A stretch of DNA of 64,000 bases from Leptidea sinapis (GCF_905404315.1 NC_066273.1:5766001-5830000), one strand, 5' to 3'; shown: positions 42,151 through 54,728, counted from the first letter of the stretch. Translations and numbers: made by a program. The notes: a model not told the origin generated them from the letters alone.

Positions 42151-42928
42151 AACATTACATTATCTAGTTAACAATTGGAATCTACACAGCCAAATTCGAA
42201 GCTAGTGTAAAATAACACTAAAATCGAGAAATAATGACAGTTATGGCCAAACAACTTATGAAGTAACAAAGTTATGAAACGCCATCATAGCAGTTATCTT
42301 AACAGTTACGCCCCTGAGCCTCATTCGATTTAGCCTACTGCCAATTAGGGTCAATATTCGGCCAGCACAAAGGTTTCCCTAAATCCAGGACGGTAATTAA
42401 AACAAACAGCATCAAACAGTAACCGCCCGCGGCGCCACGGGGTAGATTTGACCGTCGCGCCGTCGCCTTAAACCTACCCTCTCATTATAAACTTAATCTA
42501 ATTATTGAATACAATGTTGTTTACATTTTTTTTCTAATTCGACCCACTATATTTTGGGATGAATGCGTAAGCGCTAAATGGCACGTTTAAAGCAATATAT
42601 CATAAAAATCGGAGTCATTTCAGTACCGACGGTCAGATTCTCACGATAGTCAGAAGGACTTGAATTTAAGCGGTTAGATCATTATAGGGTATATTTGCCT
42701 CTATATAATGATTTTGTTGGTAACCAGTACAATTTTGTCTGGTATGATAATAAAGGTTAGTAAAAAAGTGAGGTTAATAGTGATTTGGGATGAGTCATAT
42801 GAGATTGAAGTACCTATACTATACATTAGGAGATTTAATGAAATTGGAAGTATTCCAATTACAGTTGATGTAAAATAACGGAATTTCTTTGAACAGAATT
42901 AACCATAGACATTTATTTTAATACCATT
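42151..42928. other. Apparently single-copy DNA with a GC-rich core
   Basis: 42300-42480 is GC-richer (CCGCCCGCGGCGCCACGGGG) with no repeat match and no frame. Candidate regulatory island on composition alone. Confidence 0.3.
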
Positions 42929-42929
42929 T

Positions 42930-43535
42930 ACCAGTGGGAGGCTCCATTGCATAGGATGCCGGCTATATTATGGGTACCACACCGGCGCCTATTTCTGCCG
43001 TAAAGCAGTAATGTGTAAGCATTACTGTGTTTCGGTCTTAATGGCTCCGTAGCTAGTGAAATTACTTGGCAAATGAGACTTAACATCTTATGTCTCAAGG
43101 TGGCCAGCGTATTTGTAGGGCCGCTTAGAATTTTTGGGTCTTTCAAGAATCCTGAGCGGCACTGCATTGTGATATAATAATACTTATAATATTGACACCC
43201 TTTTTTACACAAATTATCTTGCCCCAAGTTAAGAATATATAGCCTGTGTTATGGGTTACAAGACAATGATATATTTAATACAATATACTTAGTTAAACAT
43301 ACATAAATTCATATTAACATACATAAATATATTTAAACATTCATGACTCGGACACAAACATCCATATTCATCATATAAATGCTTGCACCTACCGGGATTC
43401 GAACCCGGGACCTCTAGCTTAGTATGTAGGATCGCTAACCACTCGGCTATACAGGTCGTCGTTGTAATGGGCTAGGCGTATCAATTACCATCAATTGAAA
43501 GTCATGCACGTCTCGTCCCTTATTTTCAAAAAAGA
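42930..43535 (+). repeat. Family A repeat copy 14, interrupted by a SINE
   Basis: Left part 42930-43171 ends GCGGCACTGCATTGT; right part resumes TTGTAATGGGCTAGGCGTA at about 43457. The inverted family S SINE lies between, with TTGT on both sides. Confidence 0.82.
43169..43459 (-). mobile_element. tRNA-headed SINE (family S), copy 3, inverted
   Basis: The minus strand starts CGACGACCTGTATAGCCGAG with intact box A and box B (GGTTCGAATCC) and carries the whole body to an ATT-rich tail. This is the most informative copy because its insertion into family A shows both ends. Confidence 0.87.
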
Positions 43536-44098
43536 AAATGAAGTTATCCTTATTTTTAAACCACAATTCACTAAAGACTTATAGTAGCTTTTTAGCAGTT
43601 AAGAAATCATTGTTATTGTATAAATGATCCATAAATAAAAGAGAATCTATTCAAGTTCTTAGAAAAATCAATATGTTAACAAAATCACTAGAGATTACTC
43701 TTCAATAAGTTTCCTTAATCAATTTACGGGCTATTTCGTGGGAAATTCAGGAGAGGCTTGGGTCACAGCAGCGACCTCTGTGGGCAAATTACAAGCCGGC
43801 AATGGACGTGATCGATTTGACAGCGATTTACATCACTAAATGACACTTAATTGAACTTACGTGGTTGGTGCGAATAATAGTTTAGTGCTTAATCTAACAT
43901 AGGTTGCGATCGTGACTTTGTTTCAATATATTATTTAAGGTTATCTCGGATAAGGCCTTACGATTTTAAGAGCCTTCAAAAAAATTGCATTTATTTTGCT
44001 CTATTTTTCTATAAGTATGCATTGTTGACTACTCTATTTCAAAAAATACTATCGAGCCGACACATGACACAAATTAAATTTTCGTTTAATGTAATTTT
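43536..44098. other. Apparently single-copy intergenic DNA
   Basis: No repeat match. 43730-43880 is of mixed composition (GGCTTGGGTCACAGCAGCGA) and could be regulatory. Confidence 0.3.
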
Positions 44099-44362
44099 TA
44101 ACTGACTTCAAAAAAGGAGGAGGTTATCAATTCGTCGGTATGTTTTTTTTATGTTTACGTTTTATGATGTCTCAAGCACATTTCACTTATGTATGCAGTT
44201 ACAAAACTACCTTGGCTGACACCGATTCCAAAAATAACAATAATCATAACTAAAATTAGATTTATTAATTAGACTGAATAAAACCCGCCATTATTTTTAT
44301 ACTTTTTTGTGTATATTATATCTATTGTTTCGGAATAGTGCTATTGAAAATGGTTGATTTAA
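44099..44362 (+). mobile_element. Family D element, short copy
   Basis: TAACTGACTTCAAAAAAGGA start, GACACCGATTCCAAAAATAA middle, diverged right end ATTGAAAATGGTTGATTT. Confidence 0.58.
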
Positions 44363-46220
44363 TTGTTAAAATTAATTTTTTTTCTAAGTGAAGTTTTGTT
44401 GTTAAAATTATGTTTAGCAGATTCGTACTGTATTTTACTAATTATACTAAAGCATATTTTCCCTTAATAATTTTCTTTATAATATATTATCACAAATTTA
44501 AAAAAACACATGTAGTAATTAGGATGTTAATTGATAAAAGTAATGTTAATAGCATGTAATGTTGAAAATTTTGAATTATTAATGTTGAAGATCCAATTAA
44601 TATGATTTAATAAAATTGAAATGTATTTGTTTGTCGTGTATTAACACAATAATTACTGTTTTACATGTAAACAGAGCATAATTAAACACTTTATTTTCGT
44701 ATTAATAAGTTTCATAATGGCTAATAAAAATACATCCTAAAATATTTTTTAAAAGGCCAAATATAATTTTTCCAAATTTTGAAATGTGCGTTTTCATTTC
44801 TGAATTGCATTACTATGAATTACAAGTTTTTTTTAAATATGGGATTATCAATCCCATATTGCGTGTCACTCCCTTATAACGAAAGGAAAGTGACAACGGT
44901 GACCTGGTAATAACGCGTGTAGTAGAGAAGATGCTTTTAACCTTATATATTGGATGGATTTCATTTAAGTCTTCTAAATTTTATTCCTTATACAATTGCC
45001 ATTCATTTAATATAACATTATTGCAATATCTTAATTTAATATAAACTTCATTAAATATTAAAGTTTTAAGAGTAAAAAAAAACGATTTTTTAAGCACTGC
45101 GTGCTCAGTCATATCTGTACGCGGATGAAGTTGCGGGTATATAAAATAGCACAAATAGCCTATTTTATCATCTGGAATTGAGTATCTTTTACTAACAACT
45201 ATTAAGTTTTTGTCAATCTTTATATATATATTGGATATCATCCCCACCATGGAGTTTCATGGAGTGCAGCTTAGTCCAACTTGAGAGATAGTATTTTATT
45301 TCGATTTGGGACCCATAACTAATTTTGTTTCCAATACGAGTATTTGTTTTGAATGGACATACTTTCTATGAGAGAATTTATAGCATATTTTACGAAATAA
45401 TTCTTGACGTTATGAAATGTCATTGACAAATTTATAAAAAACAGTATTTTATTTATAATGTTTGTATTTTTGTATTTCGCCATTAGCTAGCCGTTGCTAC
45501 TGTAAACTAATCAGGCGTTAAGTTATTAAGATATTTTTTAGATTTATTTATTGGCTCATTAACATTAAAAATAAATTCTTATTCTTCTTGTATGATGAAA
45601 ATGCTCATTTTCTACGCATAATATTTCTACAAGTGTAATTTTTAATCAACTATCCTAGAAGGATTAAACTGATTTTGATGATCTTTCTTGTGTGCGTTCA
45701 TTGACAGATCAATAAGATAATATGCAATACACGGTATGTAACGCTAAAAATTCTATGATTCCTTTTGAATAATGTTAATTATTGGTTTTATTCTTTTTAG
45801 ACTTTAAATTTGAACAAACAATTCAACATTTCATGTCCCTATCATCGACAGTTTTTTCTTTGTTTCTAGTCGTAAAGAAAGCGAGGGTATGTCTAGTCAA
45901 ATAAAAAGACTTTATCAATTAAAGCTGTTTGAGGTTTTTTTAATATTTATTTTATTATTTAGATGAAATTGGGTTCCAAATTCAATATATTTTTTTAATA
46001 GACGTCATATCAAGGAGATGGAATTCCCTGCAGGATTTGTCCCTGAGCCATCCCTTACTTCTACTCAGGACTTAACCAAAAAAAAACTCGCTAAAAACAA
46101 GAAGCAGATTTGTGCCTGTTGATGCTCAGATTTCAAAATTGACGCGTATTTCTTGCAAAACCAGTGCTCGTCAACGTAAGACATAAAATGCCAAGGTCCA
46201 TTTATAAGAAGGTATGTTAC
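44363..46220. other. AT-rich intergenic DNA, nothing recognised
   Basis: 1.9 kb without a recognisable repeat of this window. The word GATATCATCCCCACCAT at 45234 matches LINE family B by a few bases only. Short frames are unremarkable. Confidence 0.3.
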
Positions 46221-46223
46221 GTA

Positions 46224-46672
46224 GGTCACACTAAAAGTTTTGCGTTACTTAAAAAAACAACATGTTATAACAAAAATATTATGTTGATTGCTTTTAAAAA
46301 TATTCTCCTTTACATTTTAAACATTTTTTCATGCGATCGAACCATTTTTTAAAACAGTAGGACCATAGATCTGAAGGCATGTTTTCTACGATTGAACGCT
46401 ATCACTGCCTCTTCGGAATTGGTAAAAGTGAAACCTCTCATCAAATCTTTGATTTTGGGGAAAGTATAGAAATCACAGGGTGCTAGGTCGAGGCTATGTG
46501 CAGGATGGGTGACGAGTTGTACTTTTTCTAAAGCTAAAAATGACTTAGATATGTTGCCAGTGTGTGAAGAATCGTTGTCATGATGTAGGAGAACGCGTCT
46601 TCTTGGTCATTTTTCGCGAACTTTTTTAAACACCCTGGTTAAGATATGTTAGAACTCGGCATTAACACTCTT
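46224..46672 (-). pseudogene. Mariner-like transposase, 5'-truncated and frameshifted
   Basis: The minus strand encodes RRVLLHHDNDSSHTG, then THPAHSLDLAPCDFYTFPKI, then DLMRGFTFTNSEEAVIAF, a frameshift, and WFDRMKKCLKCKGEYF plus stop: the second catalytic Asp region (HDN) and C-terminus of a mariner transposase. The right terminal repeat of the element probably starts at 46224 (GGTCACACTAAAAGTTTTGC) next to a TA dinucleotide. The catalytic N-terminal half is absent and a LINE remnant abuts the break. Confidence 0.8.
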
Positions 46673-46905
46673 TTTACATAAAAAAAATATATTTTTCGTA
46701 TTGTAAAATAAGTGTACCTATGTAAGTATTACTTAGTCGAATAACTGGCATCTTGTAATCCTCCTCCACTAAGTAAAACGTATGTTCGAGAAGCCACTTT
46801 CGAAGTTGTGTCTTAAACACCGTTGTGGATGTTGCATCTTTCTTGATCGAGTTCCGCAGCCTGTTATAGACAGATGGATCCATTGAATCCATGATCCATC
46901 CAGAA
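46673..46905 (-). pseudogene. LINE reverse-transcriptase C-terminal fragment
   Basis: The minus-strand frame starts MDSMDPSVYNRLRNSIKK and reads VFKTQLRKWLLEHTFYLVEE, the usual LINE C-terminal pattern (N-x-L-P-like, FK..L..WLL..FY). It separates the mariner remnant from whatever lay upstream. Confidence 0.6.
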
Positions 46906-47338
46906 CTGATCTCTCCGATTTTCGCAGCTTATGATCTGGATGTATTAACCCCTTTCCTTATCTTAGCGTTACCAGTGCTAACGCATGTGCATAACTATGT
47001 AACATAATGCAAAGCGAGTAAGTTTGTAAAGCGGAAATACATAGCATCTAACAAGCGCATAAATTAACTCGCTGCTTGGATATGCATCTCTTTACTACAC
47101 GTATCTACGTCATCAACAAGGGGTCGGAAAATGCATAATCAGCGTTACCTAAGCGAAATCAGATAGCAGCCATGAAGGCGGGCCTTTAGGGCGGGCCTTG
47201 TAGTCTAAATTTAAATTGCTAGTTACTGCGCACGCAAGCGGTACAAAGTGAGTGGCCTGATTGTTTCACAACTTGTGATACGATGGAAATGAACAAAGCC
47301 AATCTCCAAGGTAATTCTTCGTCTAGTTAAAGAAAAAT
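46906..47338. other. Unassigned intergenic DNA
   Basis: Contains a small direct repeat (GGCGGGCCTT at about 47179 and 47192). No gene signal. Confidence 0.3.
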
Positions 47339-47339
47339 G

Positions 47340-47765
47340 TAAGTACTTTTTTTATGGAAAAGTACGGCAAACGAGCGAATACCGCCCACATTATCTTACA
47401 CAAGACACAAGAGGAATCACAGAAGCGTTGACATCCTTGAAGGAACGTGCTTTTTTGGAAGGTACATATGTCGTATCGTCCCGAAAGCACCACTCAAGGA
47501 AGCTCACTCCATAGCTGTATAGTATGTGCAAAAGTTCCTTGAAAACCGCACTGTGGAGGACCGCCCACATTCAGGTGGTGGAAATGATATCCTAATTTGT
47601 GGCGTGTCGAGCGAAGGTGGAATTTGGCGGCAGCAATTAAATAAAACAGCTGTTCGGTACACTCCCCGTGATAAATGCGGTAGAAGACACACAATGAAGC
47701 GATGTCACTACGCAATGCCTAGTGATCCAGCCGTTCACAGAGTTTTACCTTTAAGACGATGAAGC
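47340..47765 (-). pseudogene. LINE family B tail, inverted
   Basis: The minus strand gives DIASLCVFYRIYHGECTEQL, RSTRHKLGYHFHHLNV and QLWSELP with frameshifts, then the UTR and a T-run at 47347-47352. Confidence 0.78.
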
Positions 47766-48052
47766 TACTAACTTACTAGCTACGGAAGTAGCGCAACACC
47801 CTCAATAGGACCTGAACTATGTGCGTATCACCTGTATTATGCGGGGTATCGAGCTGTATAAAAAGGTTTATAGCTAATGTAAACAGTCATGGGTAGACAA
47901 AAATCACTTAATCTCAACACTACCATTAAGCCACCACTAGCACTTAGCAGAATAATCTTGGTACGCAATACAAACACCTACATTCTACCGGAATCAATGA
48001 AAATATCAGTTGTGGAATATGTGGCAAAAAAATTAGGAACACTATGACACAG
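47766..48052. other. Unassigned intergenic DNA
   Basis: Nothing recognised. Confidence 0.25.
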
Positions 48053-48053
48053 T

Positions 48054-48370
48054 GTACCAGTAGGAGGCTCCTATGCACAGGATGCCGGCTAGATTATGGG
48101 TACCACAACGGCGCCTATAGCCGTGAAGGAGTAATGTGTAAGCAAACTGTGTTTCGGTCTGAAGGGCACCGTAGCTAATGAAATTACAAGGCAAATGAGA
48201 CTTAACATCTTATGTCTCAAGGTTGTAGCGCAGTTGTAGTACCGCTCAGAATTTTTGAGCCTTTCAAGAATCCTAAGTGGCACTCGAATTACAATGGTAA
48301 TGGGCAGTGCTTATCAATTACTATCAGCTGAACGTCTAGCTCGTCTCGTCCCTTATCGTCATAAAAAACA
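48054..48370 (+). repeat. Family A repeat, copy 15
   Basis: From CCAGTAGGAGGCTCCTATGC to CCCTTATCGTCATAAAAAAC. The first hairpin is damaged (GTAAGCAAACTGTG). Confidence 0.8.
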
Positions 48371-49850
48371 TCATGAGTCTTCATCGTATAGAGGGCGCTT
48401 AAAAGAGTATCCCCTCCTAAGAATATACTCGTCTTCATAGAGGTTGGCTTGAGAGGGACGAGGAAGAAACGTAGTATATATGGGCAAATGACACAACATA
48501 TTGGTAGCTGTATTGAAGAGTACTTACGTACCCATCCCGATGCTTATAATAAAGGATAAATGGAGCCTACATTCAAGCTACTAGATGGAAAATCACAACG
48601 AAGATATAAAAGAAAATAGGCAAAAGTATGAAGGATAAGAAAATATAGATGAAACAGTTGCTGTTAGTTTAATAAGCCATGAAATTTTCAGGCTCTCGGC
48701 ACATCCTCATTTGTCTGCGATAAAATGCCTAAAACCAATTTTTTTTAACCTTCTTCTAACCTAGTATTAGAGATTTATAAATCAAGCCAAAACGTTAGTA
48801 TCTAGTTGCATTAAATAATTTTTAATTATTTGAAATATTTATGTTTTAAATATCTTAATAAACCTGCTAACAGGTCACTCGATAGTGCGTGACCATGGCA
48901 CGTGCTGTGCCTTTTCAAGCCACTATCAGCATTTGAAAAATTACCTACATGCTTTCTGGACGTACCCAATCTATATATACCAGGAAAAATGCGAAGTGAA
49001 GTTTATTTGAAGAATGTTTATGTGATGAAAGACATGCTCTGTTGATCTGTATCAACATGTCACTGATTTTTTATTAAAAAGAGTAGATCTTGTATTAAGA
49101 TCACAGACAGTTTATGCTAGATTCCTGATGGATATGTTGAAAAAGTTTATGGATGATGTGACGATTTTATTCTTTTTTTTGACAATAATTTCAATAATAC
49201 TACTTCCAACTATGCCGTAGGAATAGTAAGTTGATGCAACGAAACTTAGCATCAAGTCATGAACATAAAAAAAAAAACAAGTAAATAAAGTGTAGACTTA
49301 AAGTTTCGGTATCGAGTAATAGTAACTGTAAGACCAATTCGTATCAGTCAACAAAACAATCGATATAAGATATTACCTTTATGTAAATCACTTAAGTCAA
49401 TATTGAATTAAAGATGCTTAAAAATGATGCGTGATCGCGTGTTTTCCATCACTTAATAATCGCTACCTTTTGTGAGCTTAAGGATATCTCAATCGGTGGA
49501 TTCAATAAATTGATTGCTTTAATAAGGATCATTAGTCTTCAGATGTACTGTGTGGATGAAACAGAATTTGGAGCCATTACAACTGCGAAAATATTAAAAA
49601 AAAATGCTCTAATAATAATTTGAAATAAGGTTTATTTTTGCGTAAGGTAAATTTTGGCTATGATTTCATAATATCTTGTTGCAAAATCTATGCATTTAGT
49701 CATGTATTTTTAATAATAATGAAAAGAAAATAAAAAACACACTATATTTTCAATTTTATACGTAGATATAATGTTAATAGATATATTGTTGATATTTCTA
49801 AGATAGATCAAATAATTTTACAATATTTTGTGTTCACATATAATCACCAT
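48371..49850. other. Intergenic DNA, possible decayed coding remnants
   Basis: 48890-49180 holds short coding-like pieces on the + strand (HYQHLKNYLHAFWT, VLRSQTVYARFLMDMLKK) in different frames with stops. No family recognised. The rest is AT-rich without repeats. Confidence 0.25.
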
Positions 49851-49854
49851 CGTC

Positions 49855-49995
49855 ATCATTTCAGCCGGAACACGTCCACTGCTGAACAGAGGCTTTCCCC
49901 AAAGATCGCCATGACGATCGGTCCTGCGCTGCCCTCATCCAACTTATACCGGCGATATTATTTGTTAATTGTGTCCACATATAACTGCCAGTAAC
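49855..49995 (-). pseudogene. RTE-type LINE C-terminus
   Basis: The minus-strand frame reads YMWTQLTNNIAGISWMRAAQ, DRSSWRSLGKASVQQWTCSG, then a stop: the terminal WMR-AQDR-WR-LGEA-VQQW signature of arthropod RTE-type elements. Upstream parts are absent. Confidence 0.8.
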
Positions 49996-50218
49996 TTTAA
50001 CTAATTGCAATTTTACTTTTTGATAAAGTTGCCTTTTATCATAATTCACTTGGCATATCTTTTTTCTAATCTCAGAATTCCTTTCCTAAAAAAAAATGTT
50101 CATCGTGCACAACTAAAAATTATATTACTGCACCAACTATGGCTTCAATCTCTTCCAATCTCTGTCCTTTCAAATAATCAACTTTGGAAATAAATATAAA
50201 TCTAGGAATAGTTTGGGT
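49996..50218. other. AT-rich DNA
   Basis: Nothing recognised. Confidence 0.25.
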
Positions 50219-50219
50219 G

Positions 50220-50480
50220 AATATTTTTCTAAATTAAAAGGGGCAAATGGGCTACAGGCTCATAAGATGGGAAGTTATCTGGCATTTGCTTATGTGAATC
50301 CGCAACACCAGGAGTTGATGTACCGGGCTTTAAGTTGAGAGTATCCTCTAAGCTTGAAGTTCCCTAATTATTAATGGTTCGGGAAAACTGCAGCCGGTAA
50401 TTGATTCCGAAAATTCGCTGTGCGTTGCAAGAAGCTTCTCGCAAAATACGCGTTTGTAGAATGCTAGATGTTAATTTCCG
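50220..50480 (+). repeat. Degenerate interspersed retroposon
   Basis: GGGGCAAATGGGCTACAGGC followed by GGTTCGGGAAAACTGCAGCC and TGCGTTGCAAGAAGCTTCTC resembles a widespread insect retroposon consensus that I know only by style. No second copy here. Confidence 0.35.
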
Positions 50481-50800
50481 GTAGTGGACTTTGGTTGTTG
50501 GTATCACCTATTATGTCCTGGTATATTATTATGGTTCATGCAGTTGATACTAATACCATTTTTATGCTGCAGAATAGGGTTATTAATAACCTAGGTCCTA
50601 AAGAATGATTAAGGGTTTTTTTCAATAAATAGATATTTTAACTGTAGCCTCTCAATATAATCTTGATAATGTTATGTGTATAAGCATAAGCGAATTTTAT
50701 AGACACTGTAGTTATCATAATGTTCACACTAGAAGCAGACATAAACTTCTTATGCGTACTACTCGGTTAATTCGAGTTGGTAAGATGTAAACACTCTTAA
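50481..50800 (+). pseudogene. Jockey-type LINE C-terminal fragment, decayed
   Basis: Broken + frames give DTNTIFMLQNRVINNLGPKE and, later, TTRLIRVGKM-like pieces, matching the order in 18895-19500. Confidence 0.6.
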
Positions 50801-51540
50801 TAAAAGCACGAAGTTCAGAAAACGTGGAAAGAATTGATAAATAGAAAATATGTTCCCTTTCATCTCAATGACGCTAGACCACACACATACTAGGCAACAC
50901 GGCAAAAAACACTTTTAAAAAAAAACTTTTTAAAAGTATCTCTGGTTTTATATGAAATATGATGATGATATTTAAGCTTAATTCAGGTAGTTCTTTTTAT
51001 TATTTAAGTTCCTGAATCTCCTAGCTCGGACAGAGAGCATCCACAGTGTATCTTCATCGCGATCACTTGCTTCGTCAATAACGGCCCGCCGCCAGGTTTA
51101 GGTTATTTAAAAAAAAATATAAGTAAAAAAGGAATTTTAAGTAGGTTTTGAGAAACAATTTTGATTGTTCAATACAGTTTAGAAGAATCGGCAAGAAACT
51201 AATGCTCTTTGAAATATAAATATTTACAACGTAGAAACGTATGCTTATACAAAATCGCGTCTTTAGTGGACACACACGTTAAATCACTTCGCACTTAGAT
51301 ACTTGCGTGTCTCGATGCTACTTGTGTTCACACGCAAGGTGTTTTTATTTGAAAAGTCAATTTTCGCTTAAGGCTCTTTGAAAACATGACCGAACTCATT
51401 ACGAAAGGCATGTTAGCAATAACTTACGATGTATTATTAAATTGATAAAGTTCACTGCATTTTATTGAGAAATTTTGAAATGCAATTTGTCGATGTTTGT
51501 AGAAAAAATATTTAGTTAGGCATTATTTTGCTGAAATCCA
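50801..51540. other. AT-rich intergenic DNA
   Basis: A 66-codon minus frame (51075-51275) has no recognisable content. Nothing else seen. Confidence 0.25.
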
Positions 51541-51855
51541 TAATTATTACACAAAAAAAAAATTGAAAACTAAATTCTATGAACGATGCCCGACTCTAAC
51601 TCACGACCTCTTACCAACTGAGCCAACCGTTCGAGTGACGTACCATTGATATAATCTTGTATGCTTTGTTCAACTCTCAGGTTGTGGCTTCATCTACAGG
51701 ATCTACTTTACAATTTTTAACCTGCTCAACCCCAATATTTGCATAATAGCAAATTGACTTGAGATGTCGCTCTTGCAAATCTACACAATTTGTTTGTTTC
51801 AAAGTGATAACCCTCACTTCTGGGATTAAAATTATTACACAGATAAAATACAAAA
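51541..51855 (-). mobile_element. tRNA-bearing repeat (family T), one unit, inverted
   Basis: The minus strand runs: TTTATCTGTGTAATAATTTT, the body (GTGAGGGTTATCACTTTG, TATTGGGGTTGAGCAGGTT, GATGAAGCCACAACCTGAGA), the tRNA-like head (CGGTTGGCTCAGTTGG; the anticodon arm is deleted), GTTCAT, then the start phrase again (TTTTTTGTGTAATAATTA). The unit is thus flanked by the same ~30-40 base word. Confidence 0.7.
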
Positions 51856-53925
51856 TTACTTAAATAATATAGTGTTATCGTGTTAGGCAGGCAAAGGCTC
51901 CTACAAGGTGTAGAGACTTGGAAGACATTCTATCTTCTATCTATAATCTAAGTGCAATTAAGAATTTCTATCGTTCAAAAGCCTTTGCCAAAACGCATTT
52001 GCACGGAGATTCTTTAAGAAGAGAGGCCAGTTCTTATATATATAAAAAATATGTCCCGGCAGCATCCAGTACAAGCGAAGTTCCTTATTGTACAAACATT
52101 TACTTTTTCAAATTTTGGTAAAGGTAATCGTTAATCGTTATCGCGAAAACGTAGCCGCAACTGAAATTAAAACTAACAGGCTTATTACACTTGACTGAAT
52201 TTAGTCGTCTCAAGTCAGTCATTACTGAATTTAGAAAAGTTTAATCGCATTCAGCAAGCTAGCATTCTAAATTCAGAAGCAAATGTGGTTTCTGACTGAC
52301 TCAATCATTTAGAAGCCTTATTAGAAATGCATTTAGGAAGGTGTAATCTCATTTAGTTATCTGTAGTATTATGAAGTTTTCATTGCCAAATCAATTTTAA
52401 TATGCTTACTGAGCACATAAGTCAATCGTCATCCATCACTATTTAAATCGATCTATACTTATGCTGGCCTGGTATGTATAACAAAACTTTGCGAAAAAAC
52501 ATATTAAATTCTCTCTCTCTCTCTCTCTCTCTCGCTGTTCGTGTAGAAGGAAGAGAAAGTCTATACGCTTTTTTATATAACCACGGAGGCTTTATAGCAA
52601 AGGTTATCATTTGCTCCAAAATACCTTCTTGACCACTGACCTCTACTATATACTACTGGACTGGCGGCTGTCAAAGTGCTTTTGTGCCTGTTTGATATTT
52701 CCCATTTTGGCGCTGTTGGCCATGAAGCGAATGTCTGCGGTACTAAAACTAGTGATGACAAACTCAGCAAACATCGATAGATGGTGGGAAAGTATTTACA
52801 AAAAAAAAATGTGTACTTTTGACGTTGATTCTTGAAGTATAAGTAACACGGAACACGAACGAAATCAATTCAAAATACAAAAATACTTCACAGTATTGTA
52901 CGTTCCTTCGAAGCCACTTATACGTCAAAATAAGTTCTCTGGACGCTTGCGTTTGGCGCTTCAAATAGGCACAAAAAATTTGCTGTAAAACATTTATGGA
53001 ACAGCCTGTCAAGTGGTATTTATAATGAATACGTTTGCGGCGCATATCTGTTCCAGAATGCAAATTTTGATGCGAAGAATTAAACGGGTTGCCTTCAGAT
53101 TCCTACTCACTCTAGTGATGCATTTCCTATTTTGAGATACGAATACAGATGGTGATCACCTATCAACACATTTTATTAAGTGATCCCCAAGCTACTCTGT
53201 CATTGGTAAAGTGTACATTAGTCTTAATGAAACAATGTTATATACCTTCTTTAAAATTCAAAAGGGATATTAAAATGAAAAATATGTAACAGACTGATTG
53301 CCGTGGGAAAATATTTGCAGTTGAAAAAATTGTAGAGGCAAATAAATATTGCGCGGCGCATTCTTCTCTCTGGTACTATGTCGATTATATTGGGCGCATC
53401 ATTACTGAGAGGAACTGTATAGAGTTGTTATTTTGTTTTAATATATATACACTGAGCATAATTAAATGTGTGTAGTATTTTGAGATGGTCGTACATGTTT
53501 ACCTGAGTTTAATAACTAACAATTTATTTTACTTCATTTTTAATTAAAATAATTTCTTTGGCCACCTATAAGAAAATGATAATAAAGAAATAGAAACATG
53601 ATCATCAATATAATTTCAACTTAACATTAGCTTATAAGTAAAATGCTTGTAGGAGTTAGGAAATAATAGCAGTAATTTTCATAACGAACCCATGAATTAT
53701 AGACCTCATAAGTGGCTGAAGGATGCTGAAGAGACCGTCTTCAGTTATTAGTTTGATAATATTCTTCAATTCCTTCTTGGCGCATGTATATGGTGACAGT
53801 GGTTTGTATTCGAGAAGGTTCAGGGAGTTTTAATAATATTGAACCTAAGAGGATAGTTAGCCCTAAGTAACTGCCATTTCCTTTGAATAATTTTTGTGTT
53901 CGCTGGGCCCATCCATGCACAGTAT
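51856..53925. other. Intergenic DNA with a (CT)n microsatellite
   Basis: The (CT)11 microsatellite is at 52511-52533. Frames at 51918-52121 (+, 67 codons) and 52764-53063 (-, 99 codons, with RQTQASRELILTYKWLRRN) are open but show no recognisable domain; I do not call them genes. No copies of the window's repeat families here. Confidence 0.3.
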
Positions 53926-53927
53926 TT

Positions 53928-54233
53928 ACCAGTGGGAGGCCCCTTTGAACAGGATGCCGGCTAGATTATAGGTACAACAACGGCGCCTATTTCTGCCGTG
54001 AATTTAATGTGTAAGCATTATTGTATTTCGATCTAAAGGGCGCCGTAGCTAGTGAAATTACTGGCCAAATGAGACTTAAAATCTTATGTCTCAAGGAGAC
54101 GAGCGCAATTGCCGCTCAGAATTTTTGGGTTTTTCAAGAATCCTGAATGGCACTCCATTGTAATGGGCAGGGCGTATCAATTACCATCAGCTGAACGACC
54201 TGCTCATCTCATCTCTTATTTTCATAAAAAAAA
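53928..54233 (+). repeat. Family A repeat, copy 16
   Basis: From CCAGTGGGAGGCCCCTTTGA to CTCTTATTTTCATAAAAAAA. Part of the first hairpin and the left arm of the second are deleted (GCAATTGCCGCTCAG). Confidence 0.8.
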
Positions 54234-54725
54234 CTGCCACTTCCAATATTTTTACATTATATGAAAAGCATTGATAAACTTTGTTGGGTCGTTTCTTCCT
54301 GGATGCTTGCTTCTTTTACAGTAGATCACAATGCATTTGGTTTGGATGTAATATTATGGTGTTTCATTCTGTTTGCCATAGAAGCTTCATCTGGGAGATC
54401 CATTGAGCCTTACAGTATGAAAATGTTTGGATAGCCCAGTAATAATAGTTCTGCTTAGACTTCAGAGAATTTTCATTAAGGCGTTTGACAAGTTTTTGAT
54501 TTTCTTTGTTATTTAGTCTTCTATCAGCGCTATCTTCATAAATTTCCATTTTAATTGTTGATTTTTTCTGATACAGCTTGACACTCTACAACAATTGGAC
54601 GACAAATACATGAAAAACTGTCAACCTAAAGATATGATATGAAAAGAAGTATGTAGAATATGGAGGTATCTGACAAGGCGGGAGTAGTAAAACTGTTCCC
54701 CAGATGGAAAATTAAATGAGGTAGA
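54234..54725. other. Intergenic DNA with an unassigned minus-strand frame
   Basis: A 61-codon minus frame (54364-54549) begins MEIYEDSADRRLNNKENQKL. It has no recognised family, and no support beyond being open. Confidence 0.2.
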
Positions 54726-54728
54726 CCA

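Noticed and set aside
52511..52533. (CT)11 as a GAGA-factor regulatory cluster
   Set aside because: A pure dinucleotide run without other promoter features is better explained as a microsatellite.
52764..53063. A 99-codon minus-strand gene
   Set aside because: Open but without start context, domain, repeat homology or neighbouring exon; left as unassigned.
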